DNA of 43,729 nt from Arthrobacter sp. Bi83 (GTDB lineage: Bacteria > Actinomycetota > Actinomycetes > Actinomycetales > Micrococcaceae), in contig NZ_CAKKLY010000040.1 in the NCBI RefSeq assembly GCF_918698095.1, forward strand, positions 1-43,729. The letters are read 5' to 3'. The notes beneath the pieces were generated by a model, which was not told where the DNA came from, searched no databases, and was given only the letters and a program-made list of their open reading frames with translations. Both the position numbers and the translations under genes were made by a program. This document shows, piece by piece, positions 1 through 7,332 of the stretch (positions are counted from its first letter, which is position 1; every line of letters starts with the position of its first letter).

Positions 1-246
1 CGCATGTTCGGCGCCCCCTACACCGGCTACCTCTCCCTCCTCTTCCTCCTCGGCGTCCTCATCATGGTCTTCATCGACTCCCCCCTCACCCTCCTGGTCA
101 CCCTCGTCGCCTGCGCCCTCATGGTCGCCGGCTGGTACGCCTGCCGCAAACAAATCCACGAAATCGCCGAAGCCCGCGACGGCTTCACCGGCATGTCCCC
201 CGTCATCGCCAACCGCCCAGCTCCGGGAGCCACTGACCGCATCTAG
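1..246 (+). CDS. Amino acid permease (APC family), 3' end only
   Basis: This is the last 81 residues of a protein whose start lies before the window; the frame is open from base 1. Two hydrophobic segments (about residues 9-26 and 28-46 of the visible part) are followed by a short charged cytoplasmic tail with the pattern Y-A-C-R-K-Q-I. That is the usual ending of APC-superfamily permeases of the asparagine/GABA/aromatic amino acid type, which import amino acids with protons. Substrate cannot be judged from the tail. A strong terminator follows about 30 bases after the stop, so this gene ends its transcription unit. Confidence 0.7.
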   Translation, partial: RMFGAPYTGYLSLLFLLGVLIMVFIDSPLTLLVTLVACALMVAGWYACRKQIHEIAEARDGFTGMSPVIANRPAPGATDRI

Positions 247-277
247 CTCCCCCACTTAGCGCAGTCTTCCTGAATCA

Positions 278-341
278 CGACGGCGGCGCCCAGGTTCTGT
301 TCTGACGGAACCTGGGTGCCGCCGTCGGCGTTTGTTTTTGC
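278..341 (+). terminator. Rho-independent terminator after the permease
   Basis: The arms at 278-297 and 308-327 pair over 20 bases with one mismatch around a 10-nt loop, and are followed by GCGTTTGTTTTTG. This is a classic intrinsic terminator for the permease gene. Confidence 0.85.
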
Positions 342-615
342 TTATTGACCGCCGAATGGGGCGGGCGTAACTTACGACTAGCCGGGCAGCCTAATGATGT
401 GCTGACACCGGCATCCCGCCCGCCGGCAGCCCGACGGGCAACCGTTTACAATCACGCCGGGGCAGCCGAGCGCCAGGGCAGGCGCGGCGCTCCGGTGCAT
501 CCGGTCTCCGCCGCTGCAGACATGCACCATCTGCGGATCTCTCCGCGGACCCATCCGCGTACTGCACCGGCTGCACACTAGTCGTCAGGCACGGCCGCCG
601 AGTGCCGCGCCCAGA
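342..615. other. Intergenic region without a recognisable gene
   Basis: Short open frames here on both strands show no family signature and overlap each other. A possible weak promoter is TTGACC at 345-350 with TAACTT 17 nt downstream at 368-373. The rest holds no repeat or RNA structure I can name. Confidence 0.4.
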
Positions 616-639
616 CCTGATCATGCAAGCATGATCAGG
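616..639. promoter_or_regulatory. Perfect 24-bp palindrome, probable operator of the flavin oxidase gene
   Basis: CCTGATCATGC (616-626), a 2-nt AA spacer, then GCATGATCAGG (629-639): a perfect inverted repeat with 11-base arms. It lies 17 bp before the ATG at 657 and just ahead of the ribosome binding site. No T-run follows, so a terminator role is unlikely. Size and symmetry fit a dimeric repressor site. No cognate regulator gene is adjacent. Confidence 0.6.
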
Positions 640-656
640 GCGCATTGGAGTTCACC

Positions 657-2033
657 ATGGACAACAGCTCGTTCCAGGCCCTGCAGGACAAAGTGCGGGG
701 CCAAGTCATCACTTCTGACCACGCAGATTATGACGCCGCCCGGGCCGTGTACAACGGCATGATCGACAAACGTCCGGCAGCCATACTGCGTGTTTCGCAG
801 GTGGCGGATGTCATGGCGGCAGTGAATTTTGCCCGAGACGAGGGCCTCGACCTCGCACTCCGCGGCGGTGGTCACAGCGCTCCCGGCTTCGGCACCTGCG
901 ACGGCGGCCTGGTGGTCGATTTCGCGGACTGCCGTGGCGTGCGGGTGGATCCGGCCGGCGCCACGGCCCGGGCCGAAGCCGGTACCACGTGGGCCGACTT
1001 CAACCACGCCACCGGCGCGTTCGGGCTCGCCACCACCGGTGGCATCATCGGTTCGACGGGCGTCGCCGGGCTGACCCTTGGCGGCGGCGTCGGTTACCTC
1101 GCAAGAAAGTACGGGCTGTCCTGCGACAACCTGAAGTCCGCTGACGTGGTCACGGCGGACGGGAAGTTCCTGGTCGCGAGCGCCACCGAGAACGACGACC
1201 TTTTCTGGGCCCTGCGCGGAGGCACCGGCAACTTCGGCGCAGTGACCTCCCTGGAGTTCAACCTGCATCCTGTTGATGTGGTCTACGGCGGCGTGGTCAT
1301 TTACCTGCTGGAGCACGCCGAAGCCGTCGCCCAGCTGTACCGGGACTACATCGCCACTGCCCCCGAGGAAATGGGCCTGTTCCTCGGGTTCCACCAGGGC
1401 CCGCCGGTCCCGTTCCTGCCCGAGGAGTACCACGGGAAGCCAGTGGTGGTGCTGGTGGGCGGCTGGACTGGCCCTCACAGCGAGGGCGAGCGGCAGTGGC
1501 AGCAGTTCCTGGATGTGGCACCCGTGGCCGGCTCCTTCGTGGGGCCCATCCCCTATCCGGTGCTGAACACGCTCTTCGACCCCATGCTGCCGAAAGGCCT
1601 CCAGGCCTACTGGAAGGCCGAGTTCCTGGCCCGGCTGAGTGATGACGCCATCAGGGTCGCGCAGAAATTTGGCGAAGGCATCCCAAGCCTTCAGACCGCA
1701 AACCACTACTACCCCATTAACGGCGCCGTCCACCGCGTCGGGCAGGACGAGACCGCGTTTCCATACAGGGACGTCAACTTCGCCGTGGCCATCGCCGGGA
1801 TGTGGGAGGATCCCGCCGACAACGTGGCGAACACCAAGTGGGTGCGCGACTACTATGCCGAGCTCCACCCCCTCGGTTCCGGCGCGGGCTACGTGAACTT
1901 CCTTGACGCCGACGACCAGCCACATATCGAAGAAAATTACGCGGGCAACTATGCCCGGCTCGCCCAAGTCAAGGCCAAGTACGATCCTGGCAACCTGTTC
2001 CACGTCAACCAGAACATCAAGCCGGCCGCCTGA
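657..2033 (+). CDS. FAD-linked oxidase with berberine-bridge C-terminus (6-hydroxy-D-nicotine oxidase type)
   Basis: A 458-residue flavoprotein oxidase. The FAD-binding (PCMH-type) half spans about residues 37-210 and contains R-G-G-G-H-S with His73, the usual site of the 8-alpha-histidyl FAD bond. A glycine-rich stretch (L-G-G-G-V-G-Y, 141-147) and K-Y-G-L-S-C-D-N-L follow. The end (about 415-455) is the berberine-bridge motif with Y-V-N-F, E-N-Y and Y-D-P-G-N-L-F. Such enzymes oxidise amines, alcohols or sugars and pass electrons to oxygen. ATG 657 is preferred because TTGGAG at 645-650 is its ribosome binding site; a TTG start at 645 would use up that site. No nicotine or alkaloid genes are nearby, so the substrate is unknown. 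The palindrome just upstream suggests single-gene control. Confidence 0.85.
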   Translation: MDNSSFQALQDKVRGQVITSDHADYDAARAVYNGMIDKRPAAILRVSQVADVMAAVNFARDEGLDLALRGGGHSAPGFGTCDGGLVVDFADCRGVRVDPAGATARAEAGTTWADFNHATGAFGLATTGGIIGSTGVAGLTLGGGVGYLARKYGLSCDNLKSADVVTADGKFLVASATENDDLFWALRGGTGNFGAVTSLEFNLHPVDVVYGGVVIYLLEHAEAVAQLYRDYIATAPEEMGLFLGFHQGPPVPFLPEEYHGKPVVVLVGGWTGPHSEGERQWQQFLDVAPVAGSFVGPIPYPVLNTLFDPMLPKGLQAYWKAEFLARLSDDAIRVAQKFGEGIPSLQTANHYYPINGAVHRVGQDETAFPYRDVNFAVAIAGMWEDPADNVANTKWVRDYYAELHPLGSGAGYVNFLDADDQPHIEENYAGNYARLAQVKAKYDPGNLFHVNQNIKPAA

Positions 2034-2170
2034 TTCCTGCCCCTGGCTCACGTGTCCGCCGAACCTGCGGGGTTTAAAAGCCTTCTGCGGCCGATCGGCC
2101 TACGATTGAGGCATCCGGGGCACGGCGGGCGACCGGCCGGCGCCGCCCGGGAATGTCGAAGGACCGGCTC

Positions 2171-3538
2171 ATGGACGTTGTCGTCATCGAGACCCCGCAG
2201 CTCGGGGACCGCAGCTACCTGATCCATGACGGCAGCGTGGCCCTGGTGATCGACGCCCAGCGCGACACCGACCGCATCGAGGACGCCGCTCGAAGGGCCG
2301 GCGTGCGCATCACCCACGTGGCCGAAACCCACGTGCACAACGACTACCTCACCGGCGGCCTGATTCTTGCCCGCACCCACGGCGCAAAATACCTGGTCAA
2401 TGCAGAGGATTCGGTGGCGTTCGAACGGGATCCGATTGCTGATGGCCAGACCGTGCAGATCGGCGGGCTCTCACTCCGTGCCGTGGCCACCCCCGGGCAC
2501 ACTCACACCCACCTGTCCTACATCGTCACGACCCCTGAGGGGGAACAGGCTGTGTTCTCGGGGGGAAGCCTGCTCTACGGTTCGGTGGGACGGACCGATC
2601 TGCTGGGCCCCGCAGACACCGTCGGGCTGACGCGCGACCAGTATGCCTCGGTCCGCCGACTGGCTGATGAAGCGGGTCCCCGGGCCGGGCTGTTCCCGAC
2701 GCACGGCTTCGGATCGTTCTGCTCGGCAGGACCCTCCACCGGCGCGGGCTCCTCGACCATCGGCGAACAGCTCGCCACCAACCATGCGCTGACCGACCCT
2801 GATCCGGAGCACTTTCTCGCTGAACTCATGGCCAGCCTCTCGGCCTTCCCGTCCTACTACGCGCACATGGCACCAATCAACCTGACGGGCCCCGGGCCTG
2901 CGGACCTGAGCCTGCCGGAACCTATGGATGCCGGTGAGCTGGCCGCACGGCTGTCGAACGGCGAATGGGTAGTGGACCTCCGCCGCCGCATGGCCTTCGC
3001 CAGCAGCCACCTGCGGGGTAGCGTCAGCTTCGAATACGGGTCCGGGTCGAGCTTCAGTTCGTATCTTGGCTGGGTCCTGCCCTGGGGTGAGAAGCTGACG
3101 CTCGTCGGCAGCCGGGACGATCTGAAAAACGCCGTCCGCGACCTCTCGCGGATCGGCATCGACGGCCCGGACGCCGCCGTCGGCACCGAGCCGGACGCGC
3201 TTGCTCCCGGCGCCCCCGTGGCCTCCTACCCGCGGGCCGGCTGGGCCGCCGTCGTGCATGAAAAGCCCGCCAATGAACCGGTGCTGGACGTGCGGCGCAC
3301 GGACGAGTTCGCCGCGTCGCACCTCGCTGGGGCGGTGAACGTGCCGCTGCATGAGCTGCTGGCACGGCTCGGCGAGCTTCCGGCCGGGAAAATCTGGGTG
3401 CACTGCGCCACGGGATACCGCGCCGGCGTAGCGGCCAGCCTGCTGCAGAGGGCCGGGCGGGACGTGGTGCAGATCGACGCCCGGTTCCGCGATGCCGGGC
3501 CGGCGGGTGTAGCGCTGCACAAGCCCTCGCCGCACTGA
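2171..3538 (+). CDS. Metallo-beta-lactamase fold hydrolase fused to tandem rhodanese domains
   Basis: A 455-residue protein. The MBL domain (about 1-235) has H-V-H-N-D-Y at 54-59, P-G-H-T-H at 109-113 and T-H-G-F-G-S-F at 177-183. Two rhodanese domains follow: the first (about 255-325) lacks a catalytic cysteine, the second (about 370-450) has the loop C-A-T-G-Y-R-A with Cys412. The layout resembles persulfide dioxygenase/CstB-type sulfur-handling proteins, suggesting sulfane sulfur oxidation or transfer. The Asp normally in the G-D position after the second His motif is Gly here (F-S-G-G-S-L-L). ATG 2171 is chosen over ATG 2153 because GAAGGA (2158-2163) sits 7 nt before it and the family starts at this point. 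A palindrome GGCCGATCGGCC (2089-2100) and a possible -10 TACGAT (2101-2106) lie upstream. A stress-protein gene follows 37 nt on. Confidence 0.85.
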   Translation: MDVVVIETPQLGDRSYLIHDGSVALVIDAQRDTDRIEDAARRAGVRITHVAETHVHNDYLTGGLILARTHGAKYLVNAEDSVAFERDPIADGQTVQIGGLSLRAVATPGHTHTHLSYIVTTPEGEQAVFSGGSLLYGSVGRTDLLGPADTVGLTRDQYASVRRLADEAGPRAGLFPTHGFGSFCSAGPSTGAGSSTIGEQLATNHALTDPDPEHFLAELMASLSAFPSYYAHMAPINLTGPGPADLSLPEPMDAGELAARLSNGEWVVDLRRRMAFASSHLRGSVSFEYGSGSSFSSYLGWVLPWGEKLTLVGSRDDLKNAVRDLSRIGIDGPDAAVGTEPDALAPGAPVASYPRAGWAAVVHEKPANEPVLDVRRTDEFAASHLAGAVNVPLHELLARLGELPAGKIWVHCATGYRAGVAASLLQRAGRDVVQIDARFRDAGPAGVALHKPSPH

Positions 3539-3575
3539 CGCGCACAGTCAAGGATCCACTTTTCAAAGGAGAACA

Positions 3576-4064
3576 ATGATGGATACAGAAGGCCAAGTAG
3601 TCGTCGGCGTCGACGGCTCGGACTCCTCGATAGAGGCGCTGCGCCTCGCAGCCCGGCTTGCCCCTGCACTGGACGCCCGGGTGCACGCAGTAGCGTGCTG
3701 GGATTTCCCGCAAATGTACGCCGGCTATGTGCCGCCGGACTTCGCCGCGTTCGAGGCGGCTGCCGCCAAGACCCTGCAGGAAGCTCTCGACAAGGCCTTC
3801 GGGGCGAACGCCCCTGACGGCCTGAGCCAGGACCTGATTCGCGGCCCGGCGGCGGAAAAACTGGTGGAGGCAGGCACAGGCGCGCGCATGATGGTGGTTG
3901 GACGGCGCGGCCATGGCGGTTTCATGGGCATGCACCTGGGATCAGTCAGTTCAGCCTGTGTTTCGCACGCTGACTGCCCGGTCCTGGTGGTGCATTCCGA
4001 GCGCGGCCACCGCACCCACCATCTCTGGAAGGGTTCCAAGGGAAAGGGCGAGACAAAGGCCTAG
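3576..4064 (+). CDS. Universal stress protein, UspA family
   Basis: A 162-residue single Usp domain. The start V-V-V-G-V-D-G-S-D-S-S gives the conserved first strand and the Asp that contacts nucleotide. The end carries G-R-R-G-H-G-G-F-(9 residues)-G-S-V-S, the ATP-binding G-2x-G-9x-G-S/T signature. It is expected to bind ATP and help survival under starvation or redox stress. AAAGGAG at 3565-3571 serves ATG 3576; an ATG at 3579 in the same frame is a second choice. It lies 37 nt after the MBL-rhodanese gene and is probably co-transcribed, which suggests a sulfur or redox stress setting. Confidence 0.9.
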   Translation: MMDTEGQVVVGVDGSDSSIEALRLAARLAPALDARVHAVACWDFPQMYAGYVPPDFAAFEAAAAKTLQEALDKAFGANAPDGLSQDLIRGPAAEKLVEAGTGARMMVVGRRGHGGFMGMHLGSVSSACVSHADCPVLVVHSERGHRTHHLWKGSKGKGETKA

Positions 4065-4190
4065 TCCTACGGCCTGCTCAGCCGCGTCGCCGTAACGCAA
4101 CGCCGCCGCAACCTCCTGCGGGGCCGGTTCGCATATGCTCAGCAGACAAGCTCAACCTGGCTCAGCGACGAACCACACGGGAGACACCTC

Positions 4191-5507
4191 ATGACCAACT
4201 GGCGGATCAGGGATTTCCATTCAGCGGACCTGGACGGCATCCTGCATCTCTGGGAATCGCTCAAGGCCACCAACGTCGAACCCGTCTACGCGCTCTCCGA
4301 GGTGCTTGCGTCCTGCGAAAAAGACCACGCCGTCGTGGCAGTGCAGGGCGACCAGGTGGTGGGCGCCGCAGTCGGACGCGCCGCGCACGACCAGGGCTGG
4401 ATCGTCTTCCTGGCCACGCTGCCCGAGTACCGCGGCCGCGGGATCGGCACCTCGCTGCTGGCCGCCGTCGAAAACCGCATGGCGCCGCACGGGCTGAACA
4501 AGCTGTCCGCCCTCATGCCCGAATCCGAAACGCGGGTGGAGGCGTTCCTGAGCCGGGGGTTCGTGCTTAAGAAGAACCTGCGCTACTTCGAACGGACCAT
4601 TCCCGTCCAGCGCCAGGAGCTCGAGCCGCTCAGCCTGCTCGGCGGACGCGTCCTGGCCCGGGACCTGTGGGAGAACGTGGCCGGCATGCGGCGCGAGAAG
4701 GAACTGCTGGAGCGGCGTCTGGTCCTCCCCCTGGCCGAGGCCGACCTCGCCGATGAATACGGCGTGGTCCCGCCGCGCGCCGTCGTGCTTTTCGGCCCGC
4801 CGGGCACCGGCAAAACGACCTTTGCGAAGGCGATCGCCTCCCGGTTGGAGTGGCCGTTCGTGGAAGTGTTCCCCTCCCGGCTGGCGTCCGATCCCAAAGG
4901 CCTCGCCGGCGCGCTGCGCGAGACGTTCCTGGAGATCGCCGAGCTGGAGCACGCCGTGGTGTTCATCGACGAGGTGGAGGAGATCGCCTCCCAGCGTTCG
5001 GGTGAGCCGCCGTCGCCGCTGCAGGGTGTCACCAACGAGCTTCTCAAGATCATCCCGGCCTTCCGCGAACAGCCCGGCCGCCTGCTGGTCTGCGCCACCA
5101 ACTTCATCCGCGCCCTGGACACCGCGTTCCTGCGCCACGGCCGGTTCGACTACGTGATCCCGATCGGCCTGCCGGACCGCCAGGCCCGCGAAGCCATGTG
5201 GCAGCGCTTCATTCCCGCCGCTGTGGTGGACGACGTGGACGTGGAACTCCTCGTGGACCGCACCGAAGGCTTCTCCCCCGCGGACATCGAGTACGCGGCC
5301 CGCAGCGCCTCCCAGCGTGCCCTGGAAAAAGCAGTGTACGACGACGGCGGGCTGGCGTCCGGGGGCACCGTTTCCGTCCGCGAGGCCGTCCGGAAGGGGC
5401 CGGCTACGGAGGACTACCTGGACGCGATTGGCGAGACGCGCACCACGGTGAGCCAGGAGGTCCACGAGCTGTTCCTTGAGGACATAGACGCCCTGGGCCG
5501 GGTGTAG
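4191..5507 (+). CDS. GNAT acetyltransferase fused to an AAA-family ATPase
   Basis: A 438-residue two-domain protein. Residues 1-140 are a GNAT acetyltransferase with the acetyl-CoA motif R-G-R-G-I-G-T (81-87). A helical linker (about 150-190) leads to an AAA core: Walker A G-P-P-G-T-G-K-T at 202-209, Walker B V-V-F-I-D-E at 256-261, sensor-1 Asn in C-A-T-N (304), Arg-finger candidates R315/R318 in L-R-H-G-R-F-D, and a small C-terminal lid with S-P-A-D-I-E-Y (362-368). The ATPase half resembles the FtsH/Cdc48 class but has no protease. Role is unknown; acetylation coupled to remodelling of a protein target is an inference. GGGAG at 4179-4183 supports ATG 4191. The next gene starts 8 nt after the stop, implying an operon. 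Confidence 0.8.
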   Translation: MTNWRIRDFHSADLDGILHLWESLKATNVEPVYALSEVLASCEKDHAVVAVQGDQVVGAAVGRAAHDQGWIVFLATLPEYRGRGIGTSLLAAVENRMAPHGLNKLSALMPESETRVEAFLSRGFVLKKNLRYFERTIPVQRQELEPLSLLGGRVLARDLWENVAGMRREKELLERRLVLPLAEADLADEYGVVPPRAVVLFGPPGTGKTTFAKAIASRLEWPFVEVFPSRLASDPKGLAGALRETFLEIAELEHAVVFIDEVEEIASQRSGEPPSPLQGVTNELLKIIPAFREQPGRLLVCATNFIRALDTAFLRHGRFDYVIPIGLPDRQAREAMWQRFIPAAVVDDVDVELLVDRTEGFSPADIEYAARSASQRALEKAVYDDGGLASGGTVSVREAVRKGPATEDYLDAIGETRTTVSQEVHELFLEDIDALGRV

Positions 5508-5515
5508 GGGGCGAA

Positions 5516-6154
5516 GTGATCCTGTTCCTGACGATCCTGAGCGGGCTGGCCTGGACCGTGGTCTACGTTGACGCCATCCGGATCGGGTTCAGGGACCGGA
5601 GCTATGCCATTCCGGCAGCGGCGCTGGGGCTGAACTTCGCCTGGGAAGTCATCCATGCGTCGCATTCCGTGGCCACAGGAATCACCGCGCAAGGCGTCTT
5701 CAACATCGTCTGGGGCCTGGCCGACGTCCTGATCCTGTACACCTTCTTCAAGTTTGGCAGGTCCGAACTGCCGCCCTGGGTTTCGCAAAAGCTCTTTGTC
5801 GGATGGACCGTACTGCTCGGCATCGCGTCATTCGCCGTGCAGTGGCTCTTCGTTGTCGAATTCGGCTGGGAGGACGCCGCCCGCTACGCCGCCTTCCTCC
5901 AGAACCTCCTGATGTCCGGGCTGTTCATCGCCATGTTCGTTTCCCGGGGCGGGCCAAGGGCCCAGTCCCTGCTGATCGCCGTGGCCAAGTGGATCGGGAC
6001 GCTGGCGCCCACCATCGTCTTCGGCTGGTTTGGGAATTCACCCCTGGTCCTCGGTGTCGGGGCCCTCTGCAGCGTCTTCGACCTCGTCTACATCGGCCTG
6101 CTCTGGCGCGCCGGAGTCCGGTTCGGGCCCGCTGCCGCCCTTCAGCCCTCCTGA
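5516..6154 (+). CDS. Seven-helix membrane protein resembling transmembrane terpene cyclases (Pyr4/PaxB type)
   Basis: A 212-residue, almost wholly hydrophobic protein with seven likely membrane helices (about 3-20, 31-48, 62-79, 93-113, 124-142, 151-171, 176-196). Helix 2 holds N-F-A-W-E (40-44) and helix 7 holds F-D-L-V-Y (188-192). The placement of these acidic residues, Glu44 and Asp189, matches the paired catalytic Glu and Asp of Pyr4-type transmembrane terpene cyclases. Length is slightly short of the usual 230-250. The start is GTG 5516, 8 nt after the GNAT-AAA stop, with a G-rich stretch before it. No prenyltransferase or polyprenyl synthase gene is adjacent, so activity is unproven; it may be a family member with another role. 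Confidence 0.55.
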   Translation: MILFLTILSGLAWTVVYVDAIRIGFRDRSYAIPAAALGLNFAWEVIHASHSVATGITAQGVFNIVWGLADVLILYTFFKFGRSELPPWVSQKLFVGWTVLLGIASFAVQWLFVVEFGWEDAARYAAFLQNLLMSGLFIAMFVSRGGPRAQSLLIAVAKWIGTLAPTIVFGWFGNSPLVLGVGALCSVFDLVYIGLLWRAGVRFGPAAALQPS

Positions 6155-6214
6155 TTGTCCGGCGCGGCCGGGCTTTTCTGGAGCGGCTGGCGTCCCTGGC
6201 GTGCTCTTTGAGCC

Positions 6215-6581
6215 ATGTCCCTAACCGCCTGCGGCATGCGGTGGCCCGGATGGGCGGCCGCGACCCCCACGAGCTGCACAGGACCGGGACGCCCCTGGAG
6301 CTGTTCTTCGACCTGACGTTTGTCATTGCCTTCGGCGTGGCCGGCACCCAGTTCGCCCACGAGATCAGCTCCGCCATCGCCGTCGCAGCGGGCGTCGTGG
6401 TGGTGTTCGCCGGCACCGTGGCCCTTGCCGCCGCCGGGGTTTCCGTGCCCGTTGCCTGCTCGTGATTGTCCTGGCGCTGGGCGCCTCGATTGTGATTGAT
6501 GAGCGCCGCGGCACCGAACGGCTCCAGGAGGCAATGGACACGCTGGAGCAGCAGGCCAAGGCACCGCACCCGTCCTCCTGA
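6215..6581 (+). pseudogene. ltrA: Remnant of a low-temperature-requirement protein A (LtrA) gene
   Basis: The middle frame (about 6223-6464) reads R-L-R-H-A-V-A-R-M-G-G-R-D-P-H-E followed by T-P-L-E-L-F-F-D-L-T-F-V-I-A-F-G, the N-terminal signature of LtrA membrane proteins, usually about 380-420 residues. The natural start M-S-L-T (ATG 6215) is in another frame, so a small indel sits near 6220. The frame stops at TGA 6463-6465; shifting frame there gives a hydrophobic end and a charged tail to TGA 6579-6581. Only about 120 residues remain, so a large internal deletion is also likely. No function is expected. Confidence 0.65.
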
Positions 6582-6589
6582 GCCTTGCT

Positions 6590-7306
6590 TCAGTCCCTGC
6601 GGGTCTCCACGGGCTCGACCGGCAGCGTCCCGGACGGCTCAGCCAGCGGTGCGAGCGGTTCCACTGGCTCGATTGGCTCCACTGGTTCCACTGCCTCGAT
6701 TGGCTCCACTGCCGGGACAGTCTCGTAGGACAGCGTCTCGTAGTCGGTGTCGTCCGCCTCGTCCAGCATGTCGTCAAGCTCCGGCAGCAGGAACGGGTTG
6801 ATGCGTTCGAGGATCTTGCGGATCTCCGGCTCGGCAACGGCCGCGTACAGCACCGGCCGGGCATCGGCGTACCGGGTGACGGGCGGTTTGTCCGGCCATT
6901 TTTCCGCCAGTGCCTGCACGCGTTCCGGCAGGGAGTTGTGCGCATTGTCCGCGATTTTCACCAGCGTGGCGTCATGGTCCTCGGCGATGAAGCGGATGCC
7001 GGCTTGGTAGTCGTCCGGGTTGTCGTGCAGCCGCTTGGTCACGCGCTCAATGATGCCCACGGCCCGGTCAGAGACGCCCATGTCCAGCAGCGCTTGCCGG
7101 GTCATGGGAGTGTCCTCGGCGATGTCGTGCAGGTACCCGGCGATCCGGATGTCGTCGTCGAAATCGGCGAGCGCATCGCCCACGGCAAGCACGTGCTCCC
7201 GGTACGGACGCTTGAGCTTGTCCTTCTGGCGGTTGTGCGCCACTTCGGCTAGGACCTTGGCGGTCTCTACGGTGAATCGTGCTTCGAGTGGTCCTTGTTC
7301 TGGCAT
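6590..7306 (-). CDS. HD-domain phosphohydrolase, RelA/SpoT-hydrolase-like
   Basis: A 238-residue protein. The HD fold (about 10-180) shows H38, H60-D61 in G-Y-L-H-D-I-A-E-D-T, and K-I-A-D-N-A-H-N (117-124). These are the metal ligands and spacing of the (p)ppGpp hydrolase domain of RelA/SpoT and of small alarmone hydrolases. It may therefore remove 3'-pyrophosphate from alarmones, but other nucleotides are possible. From about 187 on, the tail is an acidic run of V-E-P and I-E-P units encoded by a tandem DNA repeat. ATG 7306 is chosen; a GTG 16 codons upstream would overlap gluQ. It lies 26 nt behind gluQ, so the two are likely co-transcribed. Confidence 0.75.
   Translation of the reverse strand: MPEQGPLEARFTVETAKVLAEVAHNRQKDKLKRPYREHVLAVGDALADFDDDIRIAGYLHDIAEDTPMTRQALLDMGVSDRAVGIIERVTKRLHDNPDDYQAGIRFIAEDHDATLVKIADNAHNSLPERVQALAEKWPDKPPVTRYADARPVLYAAVAEPEIRKILERINPFLLPELDDMLDEADDTDYETLSYETVPAVEPIEAVEPVEPIEPVEPLAPLAEPSGTLPVEPVETRRD
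6668..6711. repeat. 27-bp-period tandem repeat encoding V-E-P tail
   Basis: The 17-mer CTCGATTGGCTCCACTG occurs at 6668-6684 and again at 6695-6711. The 27-nt period encodes two 9-residue units (VEPIEAVEP and VEPIEPVEP) in the HD-protein tail. Confidence 0.75.
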
Positions 7307-7332
7307 AACCCCAGCGTACCCACTGAAGCCAA

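Noticed and set aside
616..639. Reading the palindrome as a terminator
   Set aside because: No T-run follows, the permease already has a terminator at 278-341, and the site is right at the next gene's start.
345..645. Several short open frames before the flavin oxidase
   Set aside because: They overlap on both strands, have no good ribosome binding sites and show no family pattern.
621..2051. 476-codon open frame on the minus strand
   Set aside because: It is exactly antisense to the flavin oxidase, whose motifs are clear; long antisense frames arise from GC-rich third positions.
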